A stretch of DNA of 32,297 bases, taken from Tissierellaceae bacterium (GTDB lineage: Bacteria; Bacillota; Clostridia; Tissierellales; Tissierellaceae). The stretch covers positions 1-32,297 of the forward strand of contig JARICQ010000138.1 in NCBI GenBank assembly GCA_029264075.1, read 5' to 3'. Positions 8,754 to 18,731 of the stretch are shown one piece after another. The first letter of the stretch is position 1. Each line of letters opens with the position of its first letter. Under the pieces are notes generated by a model. It had not been told where the DNA came from. It did not search any database and was given only the letters and a program-made list of their open reading frames with translations. A program made the position numbers and the translations under genes.

Positions 8754-11700
8754 TCAAATATTAAAAAGACTTACCTGATTGCTATCTGGTATTCCATTTA
8801 AGCAATCATGAACTCTTAGGACTTCTAATACACTCTTGTTAACTCCAGCTCTCTTGACCAAGTCTTCGACAGATATAAAACTAGAAATTTCTCTTTCTTT
8901 TACAATTTTTCTAGCAACATTCTGTCCCAATCCATCTAAACTCCTAAATGGAGGCAATATACCGTCTTTGGTTACAATGAAATTGTCGCTATCTGATAGA
9001 TATAAATCTATGTTTTTAAAGGAAAGCCCCCTAGAATACATCTCTAATACTACTTCTAAAACAGTAAGTTGGTTTTTTTCCTTACTAGTAATATCATTAG
9101 ACATAGATTCTAGCTCTTTTATTCTTCTTTTAACATGATCTTTACCCTTAAGAGCTAGATCAGCGTCAAAATCACTTGCCTTTGTCGTGAAATAAGTTGC
9201 GTAAAATGCTTGTGGATAATAAACTTTGAAATACGCTATCCTAAAAGACATCATTACATAGGCTGCAGCGTGAGCTTTTGGAAACATGTATTTTATTTTT
9301 TTACAAGAATCTATATACCACTCAGGTATATTTAGTTTTCTCATCATAGTTTCTTCTTCTTCACTGAGGCCTCTACCCTTACGAACTTTCTCCATTATTG
9401 TAAATGCTTGTTTTTTATCTCCACCAGCATTTATAAGGGTAAGCATTATATCTTCCCTAGTTGAGATAACTTTTCTAAGAGGCGCTATATTATCTCTTAC
9501 CAAATTTTGTGCATTGTTTATCCATACATCAGTACCATGAGAAAGCCCACTTATCCTTACTAGCTCTGAGAATGTACTAGGCTGAGTATCTACTAACATC
9601 TGTCTTACAAATTTTGTTCCAAACTCTGGAATCCCCAAAGTTCCAACTTCACAATTTATATCTTCTTTACTTATTCCAAGAGATTCAGTGCTTGTAAATA
9701 ATTTCATTGTCTTTTCTTCATCTAGTGGTATTTCTGTAGATACTACGCCAGTCATATCTTCTAACATTTTTATAATAGTGGGGACATCATGACCTAAGAT
9801 ATCAAGTTTTAATATCCTTCCACTTATAGAATTATAGTCAAAATGAGTTGTAACCACTCCAGATTTCTTGTCATTAGCTGGGTATTGAATGGGAGTAAAA
9901 TCTAGTATATCCTTATCTTTTGGTACTATCATTACCCCACCTGGATGCTGGCCAGACGTTCTCTTGATTCCAGTACAACCACTAATTAATCTATTTAATT
10001 CCGCTGGATTAATGCTCATATCTTTTTGCTCAAAATACTTTCTTACAAATCCATATGCCGTTTTATCTGCAATTGTTCCAATTGTACCAGCCCTAAATAC
10101 ATAACCTTCTCCAAATAGTTCTTCAGTGTATTTATGAGCTTTGGCCTGATATTCACTTGCAAAGTTAAGGTCAATATCTGGCTCTTTGTCTCCTTCAAAG
10201 CCTAGAAATACCTCAAAAGGTATATCGTGTCCATCTTTTGTCAAATCACAATTACATTTAGGACAAGCCTTATCGTCTAAATCTGCTCCTGAATCAACTG
10301 ACCCATCTGTAAAAAATTCACTGTATTTGCAACTTGGACAAACATAATGAGGAACTAATGGATTGATTTCAGTTATCCCGCTCATAGTTGCAGCAAAAGA
10401 TGATCCTACCGATCCTCTAGATCCAACTAAATACCCATCTTCTAAGGACTTCCAGACTAGTTTTTGGGCAATTATATACATTACTGCATAGCCGTTTTCT
10501 ATTATTGAATTTAGCTCCTTATTAAGTCTGTTTTCGACTATTTCTGGAAGCGGGTCATTGTATATGTCAATCGCCTTTTTAAATGTTATCTCCTTTAATT
10601 CTTCTTCAGCCCCTTCTATTACAGGGGGGAAGGTGCCTTCTGGTATAGGTATCATTTCTTCTACCATATTGTTAATTAAATTTGTATTCTCTATTACAAC
10701 TTCATGTGCAATATCTTCTCCCAGATAAGAAAACTCATCTAACATTTCTCTAGTAGTTTTAAAGTAAAGAGGTGGCTGAGAATCTGCATCAGAAAACTTC
10801 TGCCCAGACATTAAAATCCTTCTATATATTTCATCTTCAGGGTCTAAAAAATGAACATCACCTGTAGCTATTACAGGTTTATTGTTTTCTAGACCTAATT
10901 TGTAAATCTTTTTATTTATGTTCTTTAGTTGTTCAGTATCTTTTAGGATTCCTTTGTCTATTAAAAATCTATTATTTTCAATAGGTTGTATTTCTAAATA
11001 ATCATAAAATTTTACTATTTCTTTTACTTCATCATTGCTTGCATTTCCTATTATTGCTTTGAATAATTCTCCAGCTTCACATGCGGATCCTATTATAAGT
11101 CCCTCTCTATTTTGCTCTATCAGAGATTTTGGTATTCTAGGTTGCCTATAAAAATAATTCATATGAGATTCTGAAACTAACTTATATAAGTTTTTCAAGC
11201 CTACTAAGTTCTTCGCAAGTATAATTACATGAAATGGTCTATCTTTTGAAACATCTTTGTTTAAATTAAGATTGTTTATTTGATCAAACGTATCTATACC
11301 TTTATCGCTTAATAATTCCAATATCTTTAAAAGTATATCAGCTGTAGCTGTAGCATCATCAACTGCCCTATGATGGTTTTCTAACTTTACCCCAAGATGT
11401 TTAGAGATTAAATTTAATTTGTGACTTTTTAAGTCTGGAAATACTGATCTCGATAATTCCAATGTATCCAATACAGGATTCTTTACTTCTATGCTGTTTT
11501 TCTCCATGTTTTCTCGAATAAAGCCTAGATCAAAATTCGCGTTATGTGCCACCAATACATCATCTGATATAAATTCATTAAATTCATGTATAACCTTATC
11601 TATTGTGGGCTTATCCTTTACCATTTCATCATCTATTCCAGTTAATTTTGTTATAAATTCAGGAATCTTTCTTTCGGGATTCACTAGTTGACTGTACTTA

Positions 11701-13022
11701 TCTATTATCTGACCATCTTTTATTTTAATAGCACCTATTTCTGTTATCTTATCATTTATAGCTGAAAGTCCTGTCGTTTCAATATCAAATACAATATAAG
11801 TATCATAATCTTTAGTTGAATCATAGTTTTTCACAATGCTTTTTTTGTCATTTACTAGATATCCTTCAACCCCATATATTATTTTCATATCAAATTCTTT
11901 TCCAAGTTCCATAGCATTTGGAAATGCTTGAACGACTCCATGGTCCGTAATAGCTATTGCGTCATGTCCCCAATCCTTTGCTCTCCCTACTATGCTTTTT
12001 AAATCGCTTATACCATCCATAGAGCTCATTTGTGTATGAAGATGGAGTTCTACCCTCTTCTTTTCTTCTAGATCTTTTTTTATTGACTCTTTTAATAAGT
12101 TTAAAGATTTAATCATTATTACAGTACATCTAGAATATGTATCAAAAGTAATGTCACCTTGTATAGACACATAGCTTCCATCTTTTACATTAGTTAAAAA
12201 ATCAGCAGATTTATCTTCCGCCAAAAAACACTTGGCTGTTATTGAATTTGTTTTATCAGATATATTAAATGTAACCAAAGTTTTATTGTTCCTTATTTCT
12301 CTTGTCTCTAATTGGAATATCTTTCCTTCAATATTACAAGATCCAGACTCCAATGTTATATCAATTATTTTTTTCATCTCACCATTGATTTTTTTTCCGT
12401 ATATATAGTTTTTGTTTTCTAAACTAGGAGGATTTTGCCTTACTTCTTTGACCCTATTAATTATTTCTTTTGCCATTGTATCTTCTTCAAGATTTTTTTG
12501 CTCCAAAAAGTCATCTCTAACTTTAATCTTATCCTCTAGTAATACTATGGAGATAGATAGTCCTAACTCATTTAATATGTTAGTTTCTAAACTTCCTAGT
12601 ATATTATTGGATTCAATCAAATGTAAGGCTGCCTTGTTGGGAGGATAAATATTAATTATTTCTTCATTGATCTCAATTTTAAGCTGGTCTATCCAAGAAA
12701 TACTAGAGTTTATATTTGTCTCTATATAATCTAGAATATTTTTTTTATAAAAATTAAGCTTATCTAATTTATTTCCATCTATGGGGTATTTTACATTCAA
12801 CTCTAAAGTGAGACTTTTAAACTTATCCTTAAAGAAATTTTCTATTTGATATATATCTTTAATCTGAATATTCTTTTTAGACTCTAAAAATATACACAAA
12901 TTCAATTCTTCCTTGTATAATTTAATATTACTTATATATATATCTTTATTATCCACTATATCTAGCTCACCATTGCATATAGTGGATAATAGTTGTTTTT
13001 CACAAGACATAAAGGAATTCAC
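8754..13022 (-). CDS. polC: DNA polymerase III alpha subunit, Gram-positive PolC type
   Basis: 1422 aa; PHP domain (RVELHLHTQMSSMDGISD) with inserted DEDD exonuclease (FDIETTGLSAINDKITEIGAI), and PolC polymerase region (YLVGSRGSVGSSFAATMSGITEINPL). GTG start at 13022; ATG at 13010 is an alternative. Confidence 0.98.
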   Translation of the reverse strand: MNSFMSCEKQLLSTICNGELDIVDNKDIYISNIKLYKEELNLCIFLESKKNIQIKDIYQIENFFKDKFKSLTLELNVKYPIDGNKLDKLNFYKKNILDYIETNINSSISWIDQLKIEINEEIINIYPPNKAALHLIESNNILGSLETNILNELGLSISIVLLEDKIKVRDDFLEQKNLEEDTMAKEIINRVKEVRQNPPSLENKNYIYGKKINGEMKKIIDITLESGSCNIEGKIFQLETREIRNNKTLVTFNISDKTNSITAKCFLAEDKSADFLTNVKDGSYVSIQGDITFDTYSRCTVIMIKSLNLLKESIKKDLEEKKRVELHLHTQMSSMDGISDLKSIVGRAKDWGHDAIAITDHGVVQAFPNAMELGKEFDMKIIYGVEGYLVNDKKSIVKNYDSTKDYDTYIVFDIETTGLSAINDKITEIGAIKIKDGQIIDKYSQLVNPERKIPEFITKLTGIDDEMVKDKPTIDKVIHEFNEFISDDVLVAHNANFDLGFIRENMEKNSIEVKNPVLDTLELSRSVFPDLKSHKLNLISKHLGVKLENHHRAVDDATATADILLKILELLSDKGIDTFDQINNLNLNKDVSKDRPFHVIILAKNLVGLKNLYKLVSESHMNYFYRQPRIPKSLIEQNREGLIIGSACEAGELFKAIIGNASNDEVKEIVKFYDYLEIQPIENNRFLIDKGILKDTEQLKNINKKIYKLGLENNKPVIATGDVHFLDPEDEIYRRILMSGQKFSDADSQPPLYFKTTREMLDEFSYLGEDIAHEVVIENTNLINNMVEEMIPIPEGTFPPVIEGAEEELKEITFKKAIDIYNDPLPEIVENRLNKELNSIIENGYAVMYIIAQKLVWKSLEDGYLVGSRGSVGSSFAATMSGITEINPLVPHYVCPSCKYSEFFTDGSVDSGADLDDKACPKCNCDLTKDGHDIPFEVFLGFEGDKEPDIDLNFASEYQAKAHKYTEELFGEGYVFRAGTIGTIADKTAYGFVRKYFEQKDMSINPAELNRLISGCTGIKRTSGQHPGGVMIVPKDKDILDFTPIQYPANDKKSGVVTTHFDYNSISGRILKLDILGHDVPTIIKMLEDMTGVVSTEIPLDEEKTMKLFTSTESLGISKEDINCEVGTLGIPEFGTKFVRQMLVDTQPSTFSELVRISGLSHGTDVWINNAQNLVRDNIAPLRKVISTREDIMLTLINAGGDKKQAFTIMEKVRKGRGLSEEEETMMRKLNIPEWYIDSCKKIKYMFPKAHAAAYVMMSFRIAYFKVYYPQAFYATYFTTKASDFDADLALKGKDHVKRRIKELESMSNDITSKEKNQLTVLEVVLEMYSRGLSFKNIDLYLSDSDNFIVTKDGILPPFRSLDGLGQNVARKIVKEREISSFISVEDLVKRAGVNKSVLEVLRVHDCLNGIPDSNQVSLFNI

Positions 13023-13043
13023 TTCTTTCTTTTTAAATTCATA

Positions 13044-14093
13044 TTATATTTTTTCTATCTCATCCATTAAAGTTTCCAATAGTTGTTCTTCTGGAACTTT
13101 TTTTATGATTTTACCGTCTTTAAATATAACACCATTACCCCTTCCACCAGCAATTCCTATATCAGCCTCTTTGGCTTCTCCAGGACCATTTACAGCACAG
13201 CCCATTATGGCCACTGTAATATTTTTTTTAAGACCTTCCATCCTTTTCTCAGCCTCTTCCACTATAGATATTAGGTCTATCTTTGTTCTACCGCAGGTTG
13301 GACAAGAGATGATATCTATACCATCTTTTTTAAGGCCTAGTGACTTTAAAATTTCTTTAGCAACCCTTACTTCCTCTATAGGATCTCCAGTAAGTGATAT
13401 TCTTATAGTATCTCCAATTCCTCTTGAAAGAATTGCACCCATGCCTACAGAGGACTTTATAGTTCCTCTCCAGAGGGGACCCGCCTCTGTAATTCCTAAA
13501 TGTTGTGGATAATCTCTTAAGCTAGACATCTTTTCACAAGCTTTTAGGGTGAGTGCTACTGAGCTCGCCTTAAGAGAAAGCTTGATATCATAAAAGTCCA
13601 TGTTCTCTAGCACTTCGATTTGTTCAAGTGCACTATATACCATTGAATCTTCATTTACTCCTCCATACTTATCAAGGAATTCTTGTTTTATAGATCCTGA
13701 GTTTACACCCACTCTTATTGGTATTTTATTTTCTTTACAAGCATTCACTACTTGTCTAACCTTGTCTAAATCACCTATATTGCCTGGATTAAGCCTCAAT
13801 CCATCTATCCCATATTTCAATGCTTCCAAGGCTAATTTATAATTATATTGTATATCTCCAATAATAGGAATTGATATACTTTTTTTTATCATAGGTATTG
13901 CTTTTGCGTCTTCAATATCTGTTATTGCACATCTTACAATATCGCATCCAACTTCTTCCATATCATTTATTTGTTTGATAGTAGCCCTAGTATCCTTTGT
14001 CGATGTATTTGTCATCGATTGAATAGATATGGGGTTATCTCCACCTATTAGTACATTTCCCACTCTTATAACTCTAGTACTTTTTCTAATCAT
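13044..14093 (-). CDS. ispG: 4-hydroxy-3-methylbut-2-enyl diphosphate synthase (flavodoxin/ferredoxin)
   Basis: VGGVLIGGD-type N-terminus (RVGNVLIGGDNPISIQSMTNT), CPTCGRT and MGCAVNGPGEA Fe-S motifs. Confidence 0.97.
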   Translation of the reverse strand: MIRKSTRVIRVGNVLIGGDNPISIQSMTNTSTKDTRATIKQINDMEEVGCDIVRCAITDIEDAKAIPMIKKSISIPIIGDIQYNYKLALEALKYGIDGLRLNPGNIGDLDKVRQVVNACKENKIPIRVGVNSGSIKQEFLDKYGGVNEDSMVYSALEQIEVLENMDFYDIKLSLKASSVALTLKACEKMSSLRDYPQHLGITEAGPLWRGTIKSSVGMGAILSRGIGDTIRISLTGDPIEEVRVAKEILKSLGLKKDGIDIISCPTCGRTKIDLISIVEEAEKRMEGLKKNITVAIMGCAVNGPGEAKEADIGIAGGRGNGVIFKDGKIIKKVPEEQLLETLMDEIEKI

Positions 14094-14101
14094 ATATACA
14101 C

Positions 14102-15109
14102 CTACTTAAATAAATTTGTATTGAGTATATCTCTATAAGTTACAAATAACATCAAAGATATAAGCAAGATAAATCCTATAAAATGAACGAATCCTTCTTT
14201 TTCGGGACTTATTGGCTTTCCTCTAACCAATTCTACAAGCAAAAATGTAATCCTACTGCCATCTAATGCTGGAAGTGGTAGCAGATTGAAAAAGCCAAGA
14301 TTTACACTTATAAATCCAAGCAAATAAAGCAAATTATATATACCCATATTTGCTGCGACTCCAACTTCCCTAATTATACCTACTGGTCCTGATAAACCTT
14401 CCATGCCGACTTCTCCTCTAAATACCATGCTAATAAAGTCAAACATAAGCATTAAAAACATTCCTGTTTTTTCAAATCCTCCCCTTATAGCTGAACCTGG
14501 AGATTTTATACTTCGAGTATAAATTCCAATTATCCTCCTGCCATCTTCTTCTATAGGGGTGATATTTTTTTTAATAGTTTCATCATCTCTATCAATTTCT
14601 ATTTCCAACTCCTTGCCTTCTGGAGAACTTCCTATTTTTTCTAATACTTGATCCCAATTTTCAATTTTTTCACCATCTATTCCTACAATGATATCTCCCT
14701 CTACAATACCACTTGCCTCAGCCGGTGAATCTGCCGTTACCCTATCTACTGTTGTAGTAAGCTCACCAATCCCAAATGATACTATAGAAAGAACTACAAT
14801 TGCCAACACAAAGTTCATTATCGCTCCAGCTAAAAGAACAGCTATCCTAGAAAAAACAGAGGCACTGTTAAAGCTTCTTGGGTTATCAGAATCTTCATCT
14901 TCTCCTTCCATCCTAACATATCCTCCTATTGGAAGTATTCTAAGAGTATATTCGGTTTCACCCTTTTTTCTTTGTAGTATCTTTGGACCCATTCCTATTG
15001 AAAATTCGTTTACTTCTATTCCCACTATTTTAGCTACGGCAAAATGTCCAAACTCGTGAACTAAAATTACCAACAAAAAGACAAATATTGCTGATACTGC
15101 TGTTAACAT
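14102..15109 (-). CDS. rseP: RseP/RasP site-2 intramembrane metalloprotease
   Basis: HEFGHFAVAK zinc motif, central PDZ domain, NLLPLPALDGSR second metal motif. Confidence 0.96.
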   Translation of the reverse strand: MLTAVSAIFVFLLVILVHEFGHFAVAKIVGIEVNEFSIGMGPKILQRKKGETEYTLRILPIGGYVRMEGEDEDSDNPRSFNSASVFSRIAVLLAGAIMNFVLAIVVLSIVSFGIGELTTTVDRVTADSPAEASGIVEGDIIVGIDGEKIENWDQVLEKIGSSPEGKELEIEIDRDDETIKKNITPIEEDGRRIIGIYTRSIKSPGSAIRGGFEKTGMFLMLMFDFISMVFRGEVGMEGLSGPVGIIREVGVAANMGIYNLLYLLGFISVNLGFFNLLPLPALDGSRITFLLVELVRGKPISPEKEGFVHFIGFILLISLMLFVTYRDILNTNLFK

Positions 15110-15131
15110 ATAAACACCACCTATAATTATA

Positions 15132-15908
15132 TTAAATAATAAATATACTAATATAATAGTATACTACTGGAGTTGCAAAAATTATGCTATCAAATCTATC
15201 TAAAACTCCTCCATGACCAGGCATGATAAATCCATAGTCCTTTATTCCAGCCTTCCTTTTAATCTTTGAAGCAGTTAAATCTCCTATTTGAGAAACTATT
15301 GAGGCTATTAAAGAAATAATCATTATTTCTATTGGTTTAGCGATATTATTTACATTTGCATAGATAAGAGCAAGTATAGTAGCTCCTATTATTCCACCTA
15401 TAGAGCCTTCAACAGTTTTATTTGGACTTATATTTGGAGATAGTTTTCTTTTGCCAATTAAGCTTCCTGTTATGTAGGCAAATGTATCAGTGCCAAAGGA
15501 AATAATAAAGATCAACCAAATATATTTAGTATCGTTTAAGTTTATTATATGAAAAAGCAAGAATGGTATATATAATATTCCTAAAAGCGTCAAACTTGAA
15601 TCTTTTATGCTGATATCCTCTTTAAAAATAATTAAACACATGCTTAGGATAACGCTCAATGATAGGGCCAAATTAATTAATTCTGGCTTATAGGCAAAGG
15701 TTAAAAATAAAAGTGTTGTTCCAAAATAACCAACCATATACATTGCTTTTACATCTATTTTTTCAAATGCTTTATATAATTCTCTAAGTCCTATAATTGC
15801 AACTATATATACTGAAAGATTTAATAAGATTCCACCCCTGTAGACAATAAAAAGCAGTAAAGCAAACCCTATTAATCCACTAAATATTCTTTTGCTTAAA
15901 TCTTTCAT
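15132..15908 (-). CDS. cdsA: Phosphatidate cytidylyltransferase
   Basis: Multi-TM protein with the CDP-diglyceride synthetase signature SKIKRKAGIKDYGFIMPGHGGVLDRFDS. Confidence 0.96.
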   Translation of the reverse strand: MKDLSKRIFSGLIGFALLLFIVYRGGILLNLSVYIVAIIGLRELYKAFEKIDVKAMYMVGYFGTTLLFLTFAYKPELINLALSLSVILSMCLIIFKEDISIKDSSLTLLGILYIPFLLFHIINLNDTKYIWLIFIISFGTDTFAYITGSLIGKRKLSPNISPNKTVEGSIGGIIGATILALIYANVNNIAKPIEIMIISLIASIVSQIGDLTASKIKRKAGIKDYGFIMPGHGGVLDRFDSIIFATPVVYYYISIFII

Positions 15909-16658
15909 TTAGATTCCCCCAAATCTTCTATTTCTTTTTTGAAAATCAACTATAGCATCGAATAAATTTTCTTCTTTGAAATCAGGCCATAGTATGTCTG
16001 AAAAATAAAATTCTGTGTAAGCTATTTGATATAGCATAAAATTGCTCAGCCTCAACTCTCCACTAGGACGAATCAACAAATCTGGATCTGGTTGAGATTT
16101 AGTGTATAGATATTCTTTAAAGATGTTTTCATCAATATTATCTATTTCTATATTACCCATTTCAAACTCTTTTAATATTTCTTTTACTCCTTTTATTATC
16201 TCATCTCTTCCACCATAATTCAATGCAATATTTAAAGTCATTCCTGTATTGGAACTAGTTTTTTTTAATGCCCTCAATACTTCTGTTCTTGCAAGTTCTG
16301 GAAACTTCCCTAGATCTCCCATTATATTTAGTTTAACATTGTTTTTATGTAGTTTTTCAAGTTCTTTCCTTATATATAGGACCAATATTTCCATAAGACC
16401 TTGTATCTCACTTTTAGGTCTCTTCCAGTTTTCTGTTGAAAAAGCATATAGTGACAAGCATTCTATACCTAGATTGTTTGCACAAGAAACAATTTCTATT
16501 ACTCTTTTTACTCCTTCTTGGTGTCCAAAATTTCTAGGTAAAAATCTTTTCTTTGCCCATCTTCCATTACCATCCATTATAATTGCTATATGCTTGGGAA
16601 GATTAGAAAAATCGATCTTATCTTTTAGCTCTTTTTTAAACTCATTATAATTTGACAA
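15909..16658 (-). CDS. uppS: Undecaprenyl diphosphate synthase (isoprenyl transferase)
   Basis: HIAIIMDGNGRWAKKR...GHQEGVKR, RPSGELRLSNFMLYQIAYTEFYF. The track GTG (16667) overlaps the SD; TTG at 16658 fits better. Confidence 0.96.
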   Translation of the reverse strand: MSNYNEFKKELKDKIDFSNLPKHIAIIMDGNGRWAKKRFLPRNFGHQEGVKRVIEIVSCANNLGIECLSLYAFSTENWKRPKSEIQGLMEILVLYIRKELEKLHKNNVKLNIMGDLGKFPELARTEVLRALKKTSSNTGMTLNIALNYGGRDEIIKGVKEILKEFEMGNIEIDNIDENIFKEYLYTKSQPDPDLLIRPSGELRLSNFMLYQIAYTEFYFSDILWPDFKEENLFDAIVDFQKRNRRFGGI

Positions 16659-16676
16659 TGTATTCACCCCATTAAT

Positions 16677-16708
16677 AAAGAACCCCTTCCAATAAGAAGG
16701 GGTTCTTT
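16677..16708 (-). terminator. Intrinsic terminator after frr
   Basis: Perfect 13-bp inverted repeat aaagaaccccttc-caataa-gaaggggttcttt; its first base overlaps the frr stop codon; short T-run follows on the minus strand. Confidence 0.8.
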
Positions 16709-17265
16709 TATATTTCCATTAATTCTTCTTCTTTTTTATCTGTAAGCTTATCAATTTCACTTATATACTTATCTGTAATCTCTTGAACTTCTTCTTCTGC
16801 AATTCTCTTTTCATCTTCTGATATATCTTTATTTTTTTCTAGTTTTTTTAGATTCTCCATTAAGTCTCTTCTTATATTCCTTACAGAAACCTTAGCAGTC
16901 TCTCCGTTTTTCTTAACTACTCTGCTAAGTTCTTTTCTTCTCTCTTCAGTTAACATAGGAATAACAAGTCTTATCAACTTTCCATCATTTGATGGATTGA
17001 GACCTAAATCTGATTTTAAAATTTCTTTTTCAATTATTGGAATCAAGTTCACATCCCAAGGTTGTATGACCAACAACCTTGGTTCTGGTGAGGATACACC
17101 ACCCACTTGCTTTAAAGGTGTCTGCTGTCCGTAATAATCTACTGTAATCTGATCTAGCAAAGCTGGGTTAGCTCTGCCTGCTCTTATACTCTGTAACTCT
17201 TCGTTGTAGACAGAGATTGTCTTTGACATTCTATCTTCAGCTTCTTTGTAGAGTTTTCTTAACAT
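16708..17265 (-). CDS. frr: Ribosome recycling factor
   Basis: 185 aa; EDRMSKTISVYNEELQSIRAGRANPALLDQITVDYYG..., RRF signature. Confidence 0.98.
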   Translation of the reverse strand: MLRKLYKEAEDRMSKTISVYNEELQSIRAGRANPALLDQITVDYYGQQTPLKQVGGVSSPEPRLLVIQPWDVNLIPIIEKEILKSDLGLNPSNDGKLIRLVIPMLTEERRKELSRVVKKNGETAKVSVRNIRRDLMENLKKLEKNKDISEDEKRIAEEEVQEITDKYISEIDKLTDKKEEELMEI

Positions 17266-17267
17266 AA

Positions 17268-17981
17268 TTAAACCTCCTTAACATGGGTCCCTATTTGTTT
17301 TCCTATGACAACATCTACTATATTTTCAGGTTCATCTATTCCAAATACAATTAGAGGTATTTTATTGTCCATACAAAGTGATGTGGCAGTAGAGTCCATT
17401 ATACCAAGGCCTAGGTTTAAAATATCAATATAGCTTAATTCATCAAATTTCTTTGCACTTGCATCAATCTTAGGATCTGAGCTATATATACCATCTACGC
17501 CCTTTTTTCCGAGTAATATTACTTCAGCTTCTATCTCAGCTGCCCTTAATGCAGCCGCTGTATCTGTTGAAAAATAAGGACTTCCAGAACCTGCTGCAAA
17601 TATAACTACTCTTCCTTTTTCTAAATGCCTTACAGCTTTTCTTCTAATATAAGGTTCAGCAACTTGTTTCATATCTATTGCAGATTGAACTCTAGTATCG
17701 ACTCCTGCTAGTTCTAGTGAATCTTGAAATGCAAGAGCATTCATTACAGTTCCTAGCATACCAATGTAGTCAGATGTAGTTCTATCCATATCTCTGGAAT
17801 CTCTTCCTCTCCAGAAGTTTCCCCCGCCAACAACTATAGCCACTTGAACTCCTAGCTCATATAGTACTTTAATCTTTTTTGATATATTATTCATTGTTTC
17901 AGTGTCTACCCCAACACCTTTTTGGCCTGCTAACGATTCACCGCTTATTTTCAATACTACTCGTTTAAAAATCGGACTCAT
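17268..17981 (-). CDS. pyrH: UMP kinase
   Basis: [51 protein letters not shown]. Confidence 0.98.
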   Translation of the reverse strand: MSPIFKRVVLKISGESLAGQKGVGVDTETMNNISKKIKVLYELGVQVAIVVGGGNFWRGRDSRDMDRTTSDYIGMLGTVMNALAFQDSLELAGVDTRVQSAIDMKQVAEPYIRRKAVRHLEKGRVVIFAAGSGSPYFSTDTAAALRAAEIEAEVILLGKKGVDGIYSSDPKIDASAKKFDELSYIDILNLGLGIMDSTATSLCMDNKIPLIVFGIDEPENIVDVVIGKQIGTHVKEV

Positions 17982-18012
17982 TAAATCCCTCCAAGCATAA
18001 AGTCTCTAGTAA

Positions 18013-18660
18013 TTAGCTATTCATTTGCTTTGAAACTTCCTCAGCAAAATCCTCTTCTCTTTTTTCCAATCCTTCTCCTACTTCAAATCTAGCAAATCTT
18101 CTAATCTTAAGATTTTCACCTATCTTAGATATTTTTTCATGTAAGAGTTCTTCAACTTTAACATCTGGATTTTTAATAAACTTTTGATCTAAAAGGCAAA
18201 CTTGCTCATAGTATTTCTCTATTCTTCCTTTTACCATTTGATCAACTATTTTTTCAGGCTTTCCTTCATTAAGCGCTTGCTGTCTTAAAACTTCTTTTTC
18301 TCTATTTATTTCATCCTCACTTACTTCCTCTCTAGATACGTAAGTTGGATTTGTAGCTGCTACTTGCATTGCCATATCTCTGACAAAATCTTTAAATTCA
18401 TCAGTTTTCGCAACAAAGTCAGTCTCAGAATTTACCTCAATCAGGACTCCTATTCTACCTCCATGGATATATGAATCAACTAATCCTTCTGAAGCTATTC
18501 TTCCTGACTTTTGAGCTGCCTTAGCTAGCCCCTTCTCTCTTAGAAGATCTATAGCACTTTCAATGTCTCCTTTAGTTTCAACCAAAGCTTTTTTACAATC
18601 CATCATTCCAGCTCCAGTTCGCTCTCTTAACTCTTTTACATCAGCTGCAGTAATATTCAT
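18013..18660 (-). CDS. tsf: Elongation factor Ts
   Basis: [46 protein letters not shown]. The track start (18714) is over-extended; ATG at 18660 has an AGGAGGAG SD. Confidence 0.98.
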   Translation of the reverse strand: MNITAADVKELRERTGAGMMDCKKALVETKGDIESAIDLLREKGLAKAAQKSGRIASEGLVDSYIHGGRIGVLIEVNSETDFVAKTDEFKDFVRDMAMQVAATNPTYVSREEVSEDEINREKEVLRQQALNEGKPEKIVDQMVKGRIEKYYEQVCLLDQKFIKNPDVKVEELLHEKISKIGENLKIRRFARFEVGEGLEKREEDFAEEVSKQMNS

Positions 18661-18687
18661 TTTTTCTCCTCCTATATTGTTAAAAAT

Positions 18688-18722
18688 GGTAAGAGTAAAG
18701 GAAACACCCTTCAACCCTTACC
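18688..18722 (-). terminator. Terminator/attenuator hairpin between rpsB and tsf
   Basis: Minus strand GGTAAGGGT-TG-AAGG-GTGTTT-CCTT-T-ACTCTTACC followed by ATTTTTAA. Confidence 0.7.
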
Positions 18723-18731
18723 TATTTTAGT

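Noticed and set aside
12913-13512. 199-aa plus-strand ORF across the polC/ispG junction
   Set aside because: Antisense to two well-supported conserved genes, low-complexity composition, no credible SD or family.
16711-16770. Possible promoter for uppS in the frr 3' end
   Set aside because: Only weak AT-rich -10-like matches without a convincing -35; indistinguishable from background AT content.
18661-18714. N-terminal extension of EF-Ts ([18 protein letters not shown])
   Set aside because: Overlaps the attenuator and the SD; EF-Ts conservation begins at MNITAADV.
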